DNA of 64,000 bases from Larix kaempferi (lineage: Eukaryota > Streptophyta > Pinopsida > Pinales > Pinaceae). Of this stretch, positions 1-11,444 are shown in pieces (position 1 is the stretch's first letter; each line of letters starts with the position of its first letter). The stretch spans positions 7,379,501 to 7,443,500 of the forward strand of contig BSBM01000877.1 in NCBI GenBank assembly GCA_027924585.1, in the 5' to 3' direction. A program made the position numbers and the translations under genes. Under the pieces are notes generated by a model, which was given only the letters and a program-made list of their open reading frames with translations, was not told where the DNA came from and did not search any database.

Positions 1-38
1 TTATCCAGCTGAGATCCAAGGGTCTCTTTAGAATCACC

Positions 39-735
39 ATGGGAAGTGAGGTTGAGCCAAACTCTGCTGTAGAGAAATCCAATTTTTTTAATAGAATGGA
101 TGAAGAATTTGGAATGCTTTGTCTTAGTATTTCAAGAGATCTCCTATTTCATGTTGAAAGTCTAGCTACACCAAATGAAGTATGGCTCAAGCTTGAGTCT
201 TTTTTTGGGAAGACGGATGAGATGAGGGGCCATCAACTTGAAAATGAGCTAATCTTACTGATCCCAAGCAAATTCGAATCCATCTAGGATTTTTTCACCA
301 AGTTCAAGAGCTTGGTATTGCAAATCAAACAGTGTGGCATTGACAAGAAGGAATAACAATTGGTTTTGTCCATCATTTTGAAGTTGGGTCTTGATTATTC
401 AGTCTTTGTCTCTACATTTCACTCCACCAAGCTTACAGTTCGCAATTGGAAGATGACATCTTTGGATGATTTCATGGAGATGATAACTCAAGATCAAGAT
501 AAGTTGGTCTTGATGGGTTCCATTAAGCAAAAAGATCAAGTTCTTGTTGTTGGATATTCGAGACAAGCAAGAGGAAAGAAAAATCCCAAGGGTTCGAAAC
601 TACAGGAGAAGAAGAAAGACAAGGAGAATCCCAAATATTCTGATGGGGGTTCAAATCCTATCAAAGACAAGGGAAAGAAGAAGGAGAAGAAAAAAATGCA
701 CCTACTATCAAAATGGTTGGAACCATGAGAGTTCA
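39..735 (+). pseudogene. Ty1/copia gag, degraded
   Basis: Copia-type Gag, the nucleocapsid-forming structural protein. The first part (residues around LATPNEVWLKLESFFG) is the UBN2-like Gag core. The same frame continues after an in-frame TAG at 285-287 and a TAA at about 354-356, through LDDFMEMITQDQDKLVLMG to a Lys/Glu-rich tail. A decayed zinc knuckle follows in the next frame (C-x2-Y, then NHESSC, about 690-745). At least two stops and one frameshift make it non-functional. It is the upstream part of the copia element whose integrase resumes at 15667. No 5' LTR is in the window; the element starts left of position 1. Confidence 0.75.
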
Positions 736-819
736 TGCATGAATAACACCATTGACATGATGACCCATCTCCGACAGAAAAACAACATACCTCTTCCAGA
801 AAGTTCGAAGAAGAAGGAT

Positions 820-1241
820 AGTGTTTATGAAGACAAGGAGAGGTTCCATGCATTGATGGCTAGTACCTCAGTGTCCTCTTCCTTCATCATTGATTCAAGT
901 GCCTCAATGCACATGGATTCTTCAAGAGATTCATTCTCTACTCTTTCTCCATACAGTGGTTCTTCCATTCTCGTGGGATATGACTCAGAAATCCCAGCTA
1001 GAGGCATTGGGAAAATCTCACAAGAAAATGGGTACTTCAATAATGTATTGTATGTACCAGATCTTGCAGAAAAAATTACTCTCTGCGTACCAAATGACCC
1101 ACACTGGTTCGACCAAGAGAGTGATATCTACTCAAGATGATGTGGAGATATTATAAATCTCCACTACAAAAGTTGTAGCAGTGGGTGTTGTAGACCATGA
1201 TTCAAGAATGTACAAGTTCTCTCATTTTCTTGAGTACTCTT
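820..1241 (+). pseudogene. Ty1/copia protease and start of pre-integrase domain, degraded
   Basis: Aspartic protease of the copia polyprotein. The motif FIIDSSASMHM (about 886-918) corresponds to the usual WIIDSGA(S/T)xHM, with the catalytic Asp kept but Gly changed to Ser (DSS instead of DSG). The flap-side VLYVPDL motif lies near 1046-1066. A frameshift near 1080 moves the continuation (SAYQMTHTGSTKRV, then GVVDHDSRMYKFSHFLEYS) into another frame. The last codons before 1241 read in register with sequence at 15667 once the Ty3 insertion and one CTCTT duplicate are disregarded, so this is one gene split by an insertion. Confidence 0.75.
1237..1241. repeat. Target-site duplication, left copy
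   Basis: CTCTT immediately before the 5' LTR of the Ty3 element; identical to the five bases after its 3' LTR at 15662-15666. Five base pairs is the normal Ty3/gypsy duplication. Confidence 0.9.
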
Positions 1242-2155
1242 TGTTACAACGTAATCTTCCACCTTGTAAGCATCAGCATTCTTTGGCCTACAGGATCCAT
1301 TTCACTGACTCAGATCCACTTTATATCCTTCAGACACAGTATTTCCTCATTTTTTTCCCTTGTATGCTAGTTGCATCATTACAGCGGGCGTACCTGCGAG
1401 TTGCATCACTATAGCCCATGGGTAGCATGTAAAATGGTAAAAATCGCTAGTTTATTACTTTTTACTCCCAAAAAGCGGTTATTGGGTGACCTTTGACTCT
1501 CCATCTTCCCAATAAACACCTCGATGTGTCCTTTCACTTACCTTTGGGAGGACTACATATTGAGCACATATGGCTTATGGATGAGAAGAGAAAGAAGAGC
1601 AAGAGAACTCTAGTGGATTTTTTCCCTATCTTGAGTCTACACTCATTAATCCTTGTAGTTGTGAACCCCTTATGTTCACCTTCCAAACTCCTACCATAGT
1701 TTGAGTTTTCCATTCATGGAGGATTGAAGTGGTGGAGGCACAAGTGGATTGATCCAGATCTTGGTTTAGATTGGTAGCCGGCAAGAGGTTGTATCACATT
1801 GTACTTCTTCTTATTTATTAATAGAAATACTCATATTCTCGTCCATTAATGTTGTGAATTTTGTTTATTCTACATTGGGTTGCATTTACTTATAATATCA
1901 TGGACCATTACTATTGATGATGTAATGTCATTTATATATTATATGTACTTGTATATTGGTTGTCAAGACTAATTTCCAGATTCAAGTGCACAGATTGAAA
2001 GCTCCAACGGGGATCTACATCAAACGGTTGGTTACATTCTCCATTATCTTATCATTGTCATTTATAATAGCATAGTTATGAGAATTGAGTCAATTTTTGG
2101 TAGTCAGCTGTCTGTAGTGGTCTACCCCAAGCCATAGTGAGTTTTCTCCAATACA
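1242..2155 (+). repeat. 5' LTR of the Ty3 element
   Basis: 914 bp, begins TGTTACAA and ends CCAATACA (TG...CA). It aligns along its whole length with 14735-15661. A short ORF inside (1493-1699) is present in both LTRs only because the LTRs are copies; I see no reason to call it a gene. Confidence 0.9.
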
Positions 2156-2159
2156 GAAA

Positions 2160-2177
2160 TGGCGACTCTATTGGGGA
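2160..2177 (+). promoter_or_regulatory. Primer-binding site of the Ty3 element
   Basis: TGGCGACTCTATTGGGGA starts four bases after the 5' LTR. This form (TGGCGACTC...TGGGGA) is the one described for Tat/Ogre elements, which prime with a tRNA-Arg. The tRNA assignment is from family knowledge, not checked base by base. Confidence 0.8.
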
Positions 2178-3798
2178 ACACATCCATGTTTGGGGATTTT
2201 TGAGCATTAGTCCATAATTAGAGTTGTTGTTTGTCGAAGCTCTGTGTCATTGATTGGCCATTGAGATATACTATAGAAAACTTTTTTTTCTGAGCCATTG
2301 GACTCTTTATTTGCCCATTTTCCTTTCCTCACCCGCAGGCTAGCTTTGCTCTGCCCGTGCATACTCGCCTCTGTTTACTTTGCTGCTCTCGGGTACCCGC
2401 ATGTATTCCTTCGACAGTAGCATATAACTCCAGCTTTGGTTGTTTTATGACCTTTGGTTGTTGTTGGGTTGGTTTTGGTTGATACTAAGTCTTTGTTGGC
2501 CTGTTTCTTTACTGTTCCATGCCTTGGTTGTGACCAGAACTCTTCTTTTCTCTTGGTTGAGCCTTGTTGGTTTTTTTACCCATCCTTGGATTTAGCCTTG
2601 TTGGTTTTTTCCTTTTGAGCTCATTCCTGTGGCTGAGTCTTACTATTTGGTATCTGTCGGGTTGTCTTAGTGATCTCCTTGGCATATCAGTGACTAGATA
2701 GTAGGATTTTGCTTGCATTTTTCATTTTCTTATATTGAAAAATACAAAAAAATACATATAGTTTTGCAATTTCTTTTTTGCTTATAAGAGAAAATACAAA
2801 AAAAAATTACTTTCATGTAGTGCATCTTGCATTGAGTGCTTGCTGCCTTCATTTAGGTTCTGCCTGTGCGTAGAAAATATAAAAGGATTGCATTTTTATT
2901 TCGAAACTGTTGGGTTGATTTTGCATGCTAGTGACATTGTTTTATTGGATAGATGAGTCTAGGATTTGATGATGTTGCATACTATTGAGTCATACACATC
3001 ACTAGTTTCACAACCATATCCCTTGAGTAACCACAACCACTAAAATTAACGCTTAATCTTAAAATTGATTAGACCGATTTTATTTATAGGGTACACCAGC
3101 TTGCATAGGTTTAGAGTCTTGGAATAGATCATTGTGAGTTAACAATCCAAGACTACTAGATGAAACATTAGGTGTCTGACCAGGGAGTGGAGGAATCCAT
3201 GGTATATATCGGTGTTCTAAGGAAGCTCTACTCAAACCAGAGTTAAGCATGACGTCACGGGAGGTTGGTTGAGGAGATATCCCTATGATATCGACTGAAC
3301 GTGGGAGATATTTCCAGGATTTGTTCGTATCTGGGGACTCTTGGAGGATTTGACCCTCATTGAGTTTAGGGCTTAGCTACCCTTCCCATACGACGGATCC
3401 CACCTGCGACTGTCCCCCTGAGCATTGGTTATATTGCGGTGACCATAGTTGCCTTACCTAGGTATCGCATAGGGTACGTGCAGTGGTTATGTTGTTTGTG
3501 TCCTGATTCAGATAGGGATTGGATAGCACAGTTGTTTGTTGCCGAGGGTTACGGCCCTTTGCACGCAGTGAAGCCTAGGTGTCTCTATAACTGATTATGT
3601 TACCTCCGGCTATAGTTTGGGAGTCTCAAGCCTCTCCTAGGAAAGACATACTAGCTCTAGTGTCAGGAGTTCATTTAGCCACTCTGTTTGTCTGCTCTTG
3701 GCTGTAGTTTCTCTAGGTGTGTGCTTTTGATTTACTATTTTTGATCGATAGTTGGCCTTTAGGGGACGTTTTGATTTTACATTCTCTCCGGAGATATC
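2178..3798 (+). other. Ty3 element untranslated leader
   Basis: About 1.6 kb between PBS and gag. It contains T-rich and G/T-rich stretches and only short chance ORFs. Long untranslated leaders are usual in Tat elements. I see no recognisable protein. Confidence 0.6.
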
Positions 3799-6525
3799 GT
3801 GACGCGGAGTCCGACTCTCTATCGATCCCATCGATTGGTCGGTTTACAACCCGCCGAGCTTTCATGCCGTGTTGCTCAGGGATGCCGGCGGGATCCCTAT
3901 GAGTCTTCGGATTCTTACGAGACATATGTCCAAGACTTCATGACCGTTGCACACTCTGACACGGGAGAAATCCCTACTAGTCCATCAGGTAGATTTGAGT
4001 ACACTTCTGACACCCCTACGCCTCATGAGGCATGGGGAGTTGATCCACCTGAGACCCAACCTAGTTTGTTTGGTCAAGATCCACCCGAGGACGACCCGTT
4101 CGATCCTTTGTATCCACATAATTATTTATACGGGATTCCAAAGGTCCATGATGATATAGGCCCTACGGTCAACCCTACCGCATTCTCATATGGTATGCCA
4201 GATTACACCAAAATTGATCCTTCCACTACTTTTGGTAGCCATGTTGGCACCGTTCATGGTGTTAGCAACACTGCACCCACTGGGGGTAATACCCTCACTG
4301 GGGGCACCACGTTGTCCACTCACACACATAGTATGGGGACCGATCGCATTCGTCCTAACAATGCTAATGTTGGAAGACGACCGCCTCCTAGGGCTATCCA
4401 ACCTAATAGGAACACTATTTGAAACACGACTCGCCATCCACCACCTAACACACATATCACTACCCGTCAACCCAGGACCACTTTTGCGAATGTTAATGCT
4501 CCTCCTAACCATGGGGGTGGACATATACCACATACTTTTGCGTCCACTGCTGCCACTAGTAATGCCAATGTAGGAGGTGGGAATATATCTTATCTACATG
4601 GTCAGAATGCGACCATTCCTGCTACTAGTACCGCCAACGTTGGGGTTGGGGATACTTCTCATGCTTTGGTTCACCACACGACTTCTCATGCTAATCCTAA
4701 TGCTGGGGGTGGGAACATACCTCACCATTATGGTCATTACAACTCGGTTCCCACTACGAATAGTACGTATATGCCCCATACTTATGGTGGAAACCCTTAC
4801 TACAACACAGTCAGTGCTGGCCACCAGTTCAAACCACCTCAATACAGTGCCCAAAACACTTATATACCTGCTTACTCTCATATGGGTCAGGCAGGAGGAG
4901 GTTATCAACCCTATGGCCATGGTCAAGCTTATGGTCCGTCAGGTCCTCATTATCAGCAGTTTAATCCTCATGGTCAAGCTTTTGGTCCATCTTATAATTC
5001 AGTTTCGTTCAACCAACATTTTATGGGAGCTTATAATCAAGATTTCCAGTCGCATCTCCCATTCCTTGCACGTTTGAATCTTCCAGATCTTTCGAAGCTC
5101 ACGAATGATCCGGTGTGTCACGACCCCAATTGGCCCCCGGTCCCTACCAAGATCCCTTTAGACATTCCTAAGTTTGAGGTGAAAGGTGGTGAGGATCCAG
5201 GTGATCATGTCACAATGTTTCACCTGTGGTGCTCCTCCAACTCATTAAATCACAATTCCATTAGATTGAAACTATTTTAGCGCACCCTCACGGAGGTAGC
5301 TGCGAAGTGGTATGTAGAGTTGCATGGGAACACCTATAGGGGATTCAATGAGATTGCTTTGGTTTTCTTGGACCATTTCTAGTTTCCGGTTTGTTATGAT
5401 ACCGGTACTGAACTTTTGTCTACTTTCCGTCAAAACAAAGCCACACATATTTCTTACCACGTTCAAGAGTGGTGTCGGTGGAAGAGGTTAGTAAAAGCAA
5501 ACATTCCTCCAGAATTTCTATTGGAATGGTTCCTCAAGTCTCTACTCCCATACATTGCTAAGGATGTTTCGATGTCCGGCATTGTGACTGAGGAACAAGC
5601 CATCTTGAAAGTCCAATAGTTAGACCTACTATACTCTCAGTCTGGCATTTTATATGACATTATTCCTGACGCACCGAGAACACGACATGAGCCCACGTCA
5701 GTTCCTGGACTGGATGCTGATGGCATCGTGGGATCCGCAAGCACTCACCCTATAGACTTGGTATCTAATCAAATGCAAAATTTGTCGCTAAACCAGTCTA
5801 CTCCCGGACAGGTTCACACCTTGTCCACTTCCACCCTGTTGTCTGATGTACACATTGTGCAATCAACGAAACCGTCAGGTAAGCAGCAATATGGTGGTAA
5901 GAAAAAGGGGAGAAACAATCGTATGGGTGGAAACAATGGGAATAACAATAATAGCAATCGCAATACCCCTTGTAAAGAGAATTCCAACCCTCCTTGGGAA
6001 GACGGAAATGCTGGTGAGGACCGTAAACCTAGGTGTAAGGTGAAGTTTCCTTGCAAGCTATGTGGGGAAGACCATCTTACTCACTTATGTCCTCGAATCA
6101 AAGAAGCATCGAAGCATTTGGCACAGAGCCCATCTGTGTTAAAGGATCCACTTCCTCATCATCAAAACATGGCTTCGCATGCTCCCACCACTGGTTATGG
6201 ACCTACTGAGATGGAAACATCTTCTTCCAATACTGGTGGTTATGGATGTATGAACATGGTTCAATCAGAGGTTAGTGTTGCTACTCGTCAACGCGATTAT
6301 GGTGCACCACAACCTAATATGGGGAGTGAGCCTCCCCCTCCTCCTAACAATTCCTTTCATATCGAGAAGCCCTCTAATATGCCACGGATATCGAAAGGTG
6401 TTCTCAAGCGCTCTACGCATAATCCTAATGCTCGAGCCACCCAGAACTACTCCATTGTAGAATATTTGGGCCAAACTCCGTGTGCCATGTCGGCTCTTGA
6501 AGTTTTGCAGGCCTGTCCTTCTTAG
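3799..6525 (+). pseudogene. Ty3 (Tat-like) gag, degraded
   Basis: One reading frame runs 3799-6525 with in-frame stops ending at 4422, 5280, 5619 and 6525. The N-terminal part is low-complexity Gly/Asn/Tyr/His/Pro-rich (about 4000-5040). The Gag core lies at about 5060-5620, with motifs IPLDIPKFEVKGGEDPGDHV, AAKWYVEL and HISYHVQEWCRWKRL. A Cys/His motif follows (CKLCGEDHLTHLC, C-x2-C-x3-H-x4-C, about 6051-6090), one residue shorter than the usual CCHC spacing. The Pro/Gly-rich tail to 6525 leads into protease in the same frame. Four stops make it a pseudogene. Confidence 0.8.
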
Positions 6526-6537
6526 AAGCATGCCCTT

Positions 6538-7188
6538 TTGAGTGCGTTAGGAGTTCAGGATGGGGGAAGTCCTAGTGTTATCAAGTTCGATACTACTGAT
6601 GTTCAACCTCGCTTACCTTACCATGTGGCTTTTCAAATCCAAGTGGTGTGCCTTCAGAGTTTTGTCAAACGTACAATGGTTGACGAAGGTGCTTCTATGT
6701 CAGTAATGTCATTAACTTGTTGGAAAGCTCTAGGCTCTCCTCCTCTACTCGCGTCTAGAACCACGCTCACTGCATTCAACGATTGGTCATTTAAGCTGCA
6801 TGGAACTATCCCTTCCCTTGTTGTTTGCTTGGGAGGTAAATATGTGCCTATTGAAGTCGAGGTGGTTGATACACCTATTGAATACAACCTTTTACTGGGT
6901 TGGAATTGGATGTATGCTATGAAAGATGTCGCGTCCACTGTATTCAGAGTTATCTGCTTTCCTCATGAAGGAAAGATTGTGACCATCGATCAGCTAGATT
7001 TCGTTAACTCCTCTTCGACAGCATCCACGGGATCCATAGTCCCGCAGGTTACTCATTCTCAGCCGGAAATGGGGAACATGGGTGTTGGAATGTACCCTTC
7101 ATTGATGGGAACTTATGATTTTTCCGCACCTGTGAATTTGATTGGAACCATTACCGACGATGTGTCTCCTCCTTCGCATAATATGTAG
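6538..7188 (+). pseudogene. Ty3 retropepsin (aspartic protease) domain
   Basis: Same frame as gag, separated from it by the TAG at 6523-6525. The region around MVDEGASMSVMS carries the retropepsin active-site Asp in the D-E-G-A-S form, which is common in plant Tat elements where others have DTGA/DSGA. EYNLLLGWNWM (about 6882-6914) matches the second conserved motif (usually YNxLLGRPWL). The frame is open to 7188. It belongs to the Ty3 polyprotein and would not be made now because of the stops upstream. Confidence 0.75.
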
Positions 7189-7448
7189 TTCCGAACTTTC
7201 TATTTTGATGATCCATGGACTTTACCGTCCACCAGCTCCATGTCTGAAAACATACGCATATTGGGATGTCTATGCCACTGTGTGTAGCTGAGCTTGATTA
7301 CCATCATATTCAACAAGCCACTGCAGAGACGGATCTCTCTTCTTCTTAGACAATCGAGGAAGATCTCGTTACGCTACCAGTTTGGACAGCCAACTCATCT
7401 TGTTCACACGATTGCCTTGATGATACTTTTCCTTCTGATGAAGCTATT
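7189..7448 (+). other. Broken linker between Ty3 protease and RT
   Basis: About 260 bp where no frame stays open. Fragments such as LPVWTANSSCSHDCLDDTF resemble the acidic linker upstream of RT in Tat elements, but I cannot align it with confidence. Confidence 0.4.
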
Positions 7449-8965
7449 ATGGAGGCCATGTGTGGTAGTGAGAGGCCTTGGGAGGATATGCACCATCGCT
7501 CTTATTTCCTTCCCAACCTCAAGCTCGCCGAACAAGAAGAGTTAAGGATGACTCTAGCAGAGATGGTTGGTCACCCTGTGGCTCTTTTGGAGTCGCATGA
7601 TGTTTTTGCGAAGGGGAATATGGCCAATATTTCCCCAACCATGTCGATCAACATCTCTCATACTCCCGGAAAGGTGGAGAATGTCTACATTGGTGACGAT
7701 TGCACTCCTGAGGAGATTGCTATTTACACTGAATTGTTTACAAAACTCCGGGAAGCTTTCACCTGGTCATATGAGGAGATGCAAGGAATAGACCCCCGCA
7801 TTGTTGAACATGAGATTAGAATGTATCCTAATGCTAAACCGGTTCGACAACGCTTACATGTTGTGACCCTAGGAAAGCAGTCGCCATCAAGGTAGAGGTG
7901 GAGAAATTGCTCAAAGCTGGTTTCATCTACCTCATTCCCCTTACCGAATGGGTGTCAAATCCCATTCCTATGGATAAGAAGCAGGGGACAATCCGTGTAT
8001 GCACCGATTTTAGAGATTTGAACCGTGCATGTCCAAAAGACAACTTCCCCACACCATTCATAGATCAAATCTTGGATGCTTGCACCGAAAGTGAGATTTT
8101 TTCGTTCATGGACGGCTTTTCCGGATATGACCAGATTCAAATCAAACCCGAGGACCAACATAAAACGACATTCATTTGTCCATTGGGAATGTTTGCATAT
8201 CGAAAAATGCCCTTCAGCCTTAAGAACGTCGGAGCTACATTTCAGCGTGCTATGACCTATGCCTTTCACGATCTTAAGAAGATTATGGAGGTTTTCTTGG
8301 ATGATCTTGTTGGCCATTCTCGCAAGAGTGCAGACCACCCCAAGCACCTCCATATGATTCTCGAATGATGTATACACTACAAAATTTGATGGAATCCTAA
8401 TAAATGCATCTTTGCTGTAAGGACTGGTCACCTTTTAGGCTTCATAGTTTCGAAAGAGGGTATTAGAGTTGATCCTCTTAAAGTTGAGGCAATACTTCGG
8501 TTGCCTCCTCCGCTCAACTTGTTACAACTTCAAAGCCTCCAAGGGAGAGCTACTTTTCTACGTCGATTTGTAGTCAATTATGCTAGTCTTACCAAAGGTT
8601 CCGCATGCTTATTGAAGAAAGACACACCTTTTATCTGGGATGAGCGAGCCCAACAATCTTTCGATGCCCTTAAGAAAGATTTGGTATCGTCCCCTGTGCT
8701 TAGTCCACCAGACTTCACATGAGATTTTATCCTTTATGTGGCCACGTCTCAAGAGACAATTGGCATGGTCTTGGTTCAGGTTGATGATGCGCTCATCGAG
8801 CATGTTATCTATTACCTCAGTCGAAATCTAGTAGACGCTGAGCTAAGATATACTCACGTGGAAAAGCTGGCGCTTGTGACTGTCCATGCAGTCCAGCGGT
8901 TATGACATTACATTTTTCTTAGAACAACCACAGTTGTAGCTCACATCAATCCATTTCAGTTCGTG
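7449..8965 (+). pseudogene. Ty3 reverse transcriptase and RNase H, degraded
   Basis: The N-terminal part 7449-7895 (LREAFTWSYEEMQGIDPRIVEH) is the standard lead-in to Ty3 RT. A frameshift near 7860-7895 moves to the frame used at 7898-8368. There VCTDFRDLNRACPKDNFPTP, SFMDGFSGYDQI and VFLDDL are RT motifs; the catalytic site is LDD where plants usually have VDD. After a TGA at 8366-8368 the frame resumes at about 8501 with the RT thumb and RNase H (LPPDFT stop, then DFILYVATSQETIGMVLVQ, LRYTHVEKLAL). The first RNase H catalytic Asp position reads Val-Ala (YVATSQ for the usual YxDAS), an inactivating change. Several stops; pseudogene. Confidence 0.8.
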
Positions 8966-9007
8966 CTATCATGACGCCTTATAGGGGGGAAGTATAATAA
9001 ATGGATT

Positions 9008-10732
9008 GTGATCCTTCAAGAGTTCGATCTCGATTTTGCTTCGGTGAAATCATTGGTGTTTGTTGAGCTTATGTCGAACCTCCCGAGACTTGATGAGGAT
9101 GTCATTCATGAATATTCCTTTGTGGATGAGCAATTATTTCTTATCTCGTCCGAAGACCCTTGGTATGGGGATGTCATTGTATATCTCCAAACTTTGAAGT
9201 TTCCTCTGCATTATTCACGAGACAAGCGACGACGTGTGAAACATCATGCTAAAGACTATACCATCGTCGGTGACACTTTGTATCGCCGAGGAAAGGATTC
9301 TATTCTCCGTCGTTGCTTAACTCACGAAGAAGCAGAGCGGGTGCTTAATGATTGCCATGCAGGGGCGTGTGGCGGTCACTTATCCATGCTTACTAGAGCC
9401 GAGCATATTATGCGAGCTGGTTACTTTTGGCCTTCAATCTTTAAGGATTGTGTTAACACTGTGAAGAGGTGCCACCCTTTCCATCAATCTAAGTTAGATA
9501 TCAATGTTAACAACAAGAGAAAGACTATGACTTTAAGACAGTAAGCATTGATTCCTGAGAAACTAAATGTTGACATAATTACATTATTTATTAGTCTTTG
9601 AATTAAAATATTGTACGTAATAACCAAACGTTCAATGTGTTATAAATGATGATACAATTTAAATTATAAATACTCTCAATTAATAAAGAGATAAACGTTC
9701 ACACATATACTTTCCGCACAGTAATTAATTGCAATTTAACTACTTAGAAAATTTTAATTTTTGATGAAATTTTGGAGATGTTACAAATAGTTGATTTGTT
9801 AAACGTTCCAAGGTGATATTTGGAATATACACTCACATCCAGCGCCCCTTCATCTAGTCGTCACCATCAGTCCCTTCACTAAGTGGGGGGTGGACTTCAT
9901 GGATTGCAAACCAGCTTTGGCTAGGAGGCATCACCATATCATAGTGGCCATGGACTATTTTTCCAAATGGGCTGAGGCCATGCCTACCGTAAAAGCCGAC
10001 AGTGCTATTGTAGCCCATTTCGTGTTCAATCAAATTATCACTCATTTCGGTATCCCAAAAGAGATTGTCACTGACCATGGAAGTCACTTTCAAAACAAGA
10101 TGATGGAGGATTTGTCTCTCAAACTTGGGTTTCGTAGAGAACACTCATCTTCCTACTATCCCCAAGCGAATGGTCAAGTTGACGCAGTTAATAAGTCTTT
10201 GAAGACCATTCTCCAACGTACCATCCAACAAAGCAAGAACAATTGGCACATCATGTTATATCCTGCTTTGTGGGCATATCGAACCGCAGTCAAGACTGCC
10301 ACCAGATTCTCACCATTCCAGCTAGTTCACGGTGTGGAATCACTTTTACCGATTGAATGTGAAATCCCTTCACTTAAATTGGCCATAGAGCTCCTCCCTG
10401 ATACGACAGGTATTGAGAAATGTTTAATCCACCTTGAGCAACTTGACGAGCAACGTCGAGATGCCGCTATGGCCATAGATGCCAACAAACATCGTGTCAA
10501 GGTTCAGTATGATAGGTTTGTCCGTCCCCAACAGTATGTTGAAGGTGACTTGGTCCTCTTATATGACCAAGCTAAAGAACCCCTCGGGGAAGGCAAGTTC
10601 AATCCCATGTGGCACGGTCCTTACATCGTGAGGCGTGTCCTGGAAAAAGGAGCCTATGAATTAGAAGACTGTGAGGGGACTGTCTTGAAGGAGCCTAGAA
10701 ATGGGCTCTATCTCAAGCGGTATTACGCTTGA
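9008..10732 (+). pseudogene. Ty3 integrase, interrupted by an AT-rich insertion
   Basis: 9008-9500 ends in the H2C2 zinc-binding domain (CHAGACGGHLS...RCHPFH). The catalytic core follows at 9885-10300: GVDFMD, then VTDHGSHF, then PQANGQVDAVNKS. The third residue of the D,D-35-E triad is Asp instead of Glu (GQVD for GQVE), which should damage strand transfer. 10500-10732 is the C-terminal GPY/F-type domain (EGDLVLLYDQ, WHGPYIVRRV), ending at TGA 10730-10732. About 330 AT-rich bases (roughly 9500-9825) separate the H2C2 domain from the core. Confidence 0.82.
9500..9828. mobile_element. AT-rich insertion inside Ty3 integrase
   Basis: About 330 bp of A/T-rich, non-coding DNA between two conserved integrase segments that normally lie a few residues apart. 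It contains three copies of AAACGTTC (near 9626, 9692, 9799). I could not find convincing terminal inverted repeats or a clean target duplication, so it may be a MITE remnant or a filler insertion. Boundaries are approximate. Confidence 0.45.
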
Positions 10733-10844
10733 ACCTCTGGTTCAGGCTAATACCTTTGTATACTATTGTATAGTTGTTTCTGTACATAGTTTAGCTTGCT
10801 TTTTGGTTTTCGGGTCTGCTGATTAGCTTCTGTTTGATTGACAG

Positions 10845-11270
10845 ATGTTAGCGGGATCTCCTACATTCTTAGGTTTTGCGGATGGTGCTAGCCGGCATAC
10901 GCAGCAGCTTGCTTCTGCTGCCTGGGTTATTTTCTCACCTGACCACCTAGTTGTGTCCTCAGGAGGTGCTTGTCTTGGTTCTACATCTAACAATGTGGCT
11001 GAGTATAGTGTCGTCATTGAGCTACTTCGGGATGCTATTTCACATGGCGTCCAGTCTTTAGAGGTCCTCCTGGATTCACAACTAGTTATGTCTCAGTTCA
11101 ATGGGCAGTACCGTGTATGAGACCCTACACTACTACGGAAATTCCTAAGGGTAAGACTCTTGGAGAGACATTTTGTTTCAATTACATACATTCATGTTCC
11201 AAGAAGTATTAATCATATATCTGATGCATACGCTAACTATGTATTAGATTGGCATTTATCACATTCATAA
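10845..11270 (+). pseudogene. Second RNase H (aRNH, plant Tat type), one premature stop
   Basis: A stand-alone RNase H domain downstream of integrase. Motifs in order: FADGASR (first Asp), NVAEYSVVIELL (Glu), LLDSQLVMSQFNG (second Asp), then after an in-frame TGA at 11118-11120 the same frame continues with DPTLLRKFL, IHVPRSINHISDAYANYVLDW (last Asp), ending at TAA 11268-11270. This is the archaeal-like RNase H known as the extra RNase H of plant Tat elements. All four catalytic acids are present; only the TGA breaks it. It starts 112 bp after the integrase stop and may have been a separate ORF, since an ATG stands at 10845. Confidence 0.8.
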
Positions 11271-11444
11271 TGAAGCACACAAATAAAAGAAGGCATTCAT
11301 ACATTTGTACATACACACATATCGTAGAACCGGAGAACCATAGTTTATATATAAATATGTCCAAAAATGGTAGTGTCATACAAAATTGGAGCCCGTAGCC
11401 CTCAAAAATATACATATCGATACAAAAATGAGATCCTGGGATAT

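Noticed and set aside
1493-1699. 69-codon ORF in both Ty3 LTRs (also 14985-15191)
   Set aside because: Present twice only because LTRs are duplicated; no domain.
9885-10300. Integrase core as a viral integrase
   Set aside because: It belongs to the Ty3 element at 1242-15661. The viral polyprotein shows no clear D,D-35-E integrase, although integrase-like motifs were once proposed for PVCV.
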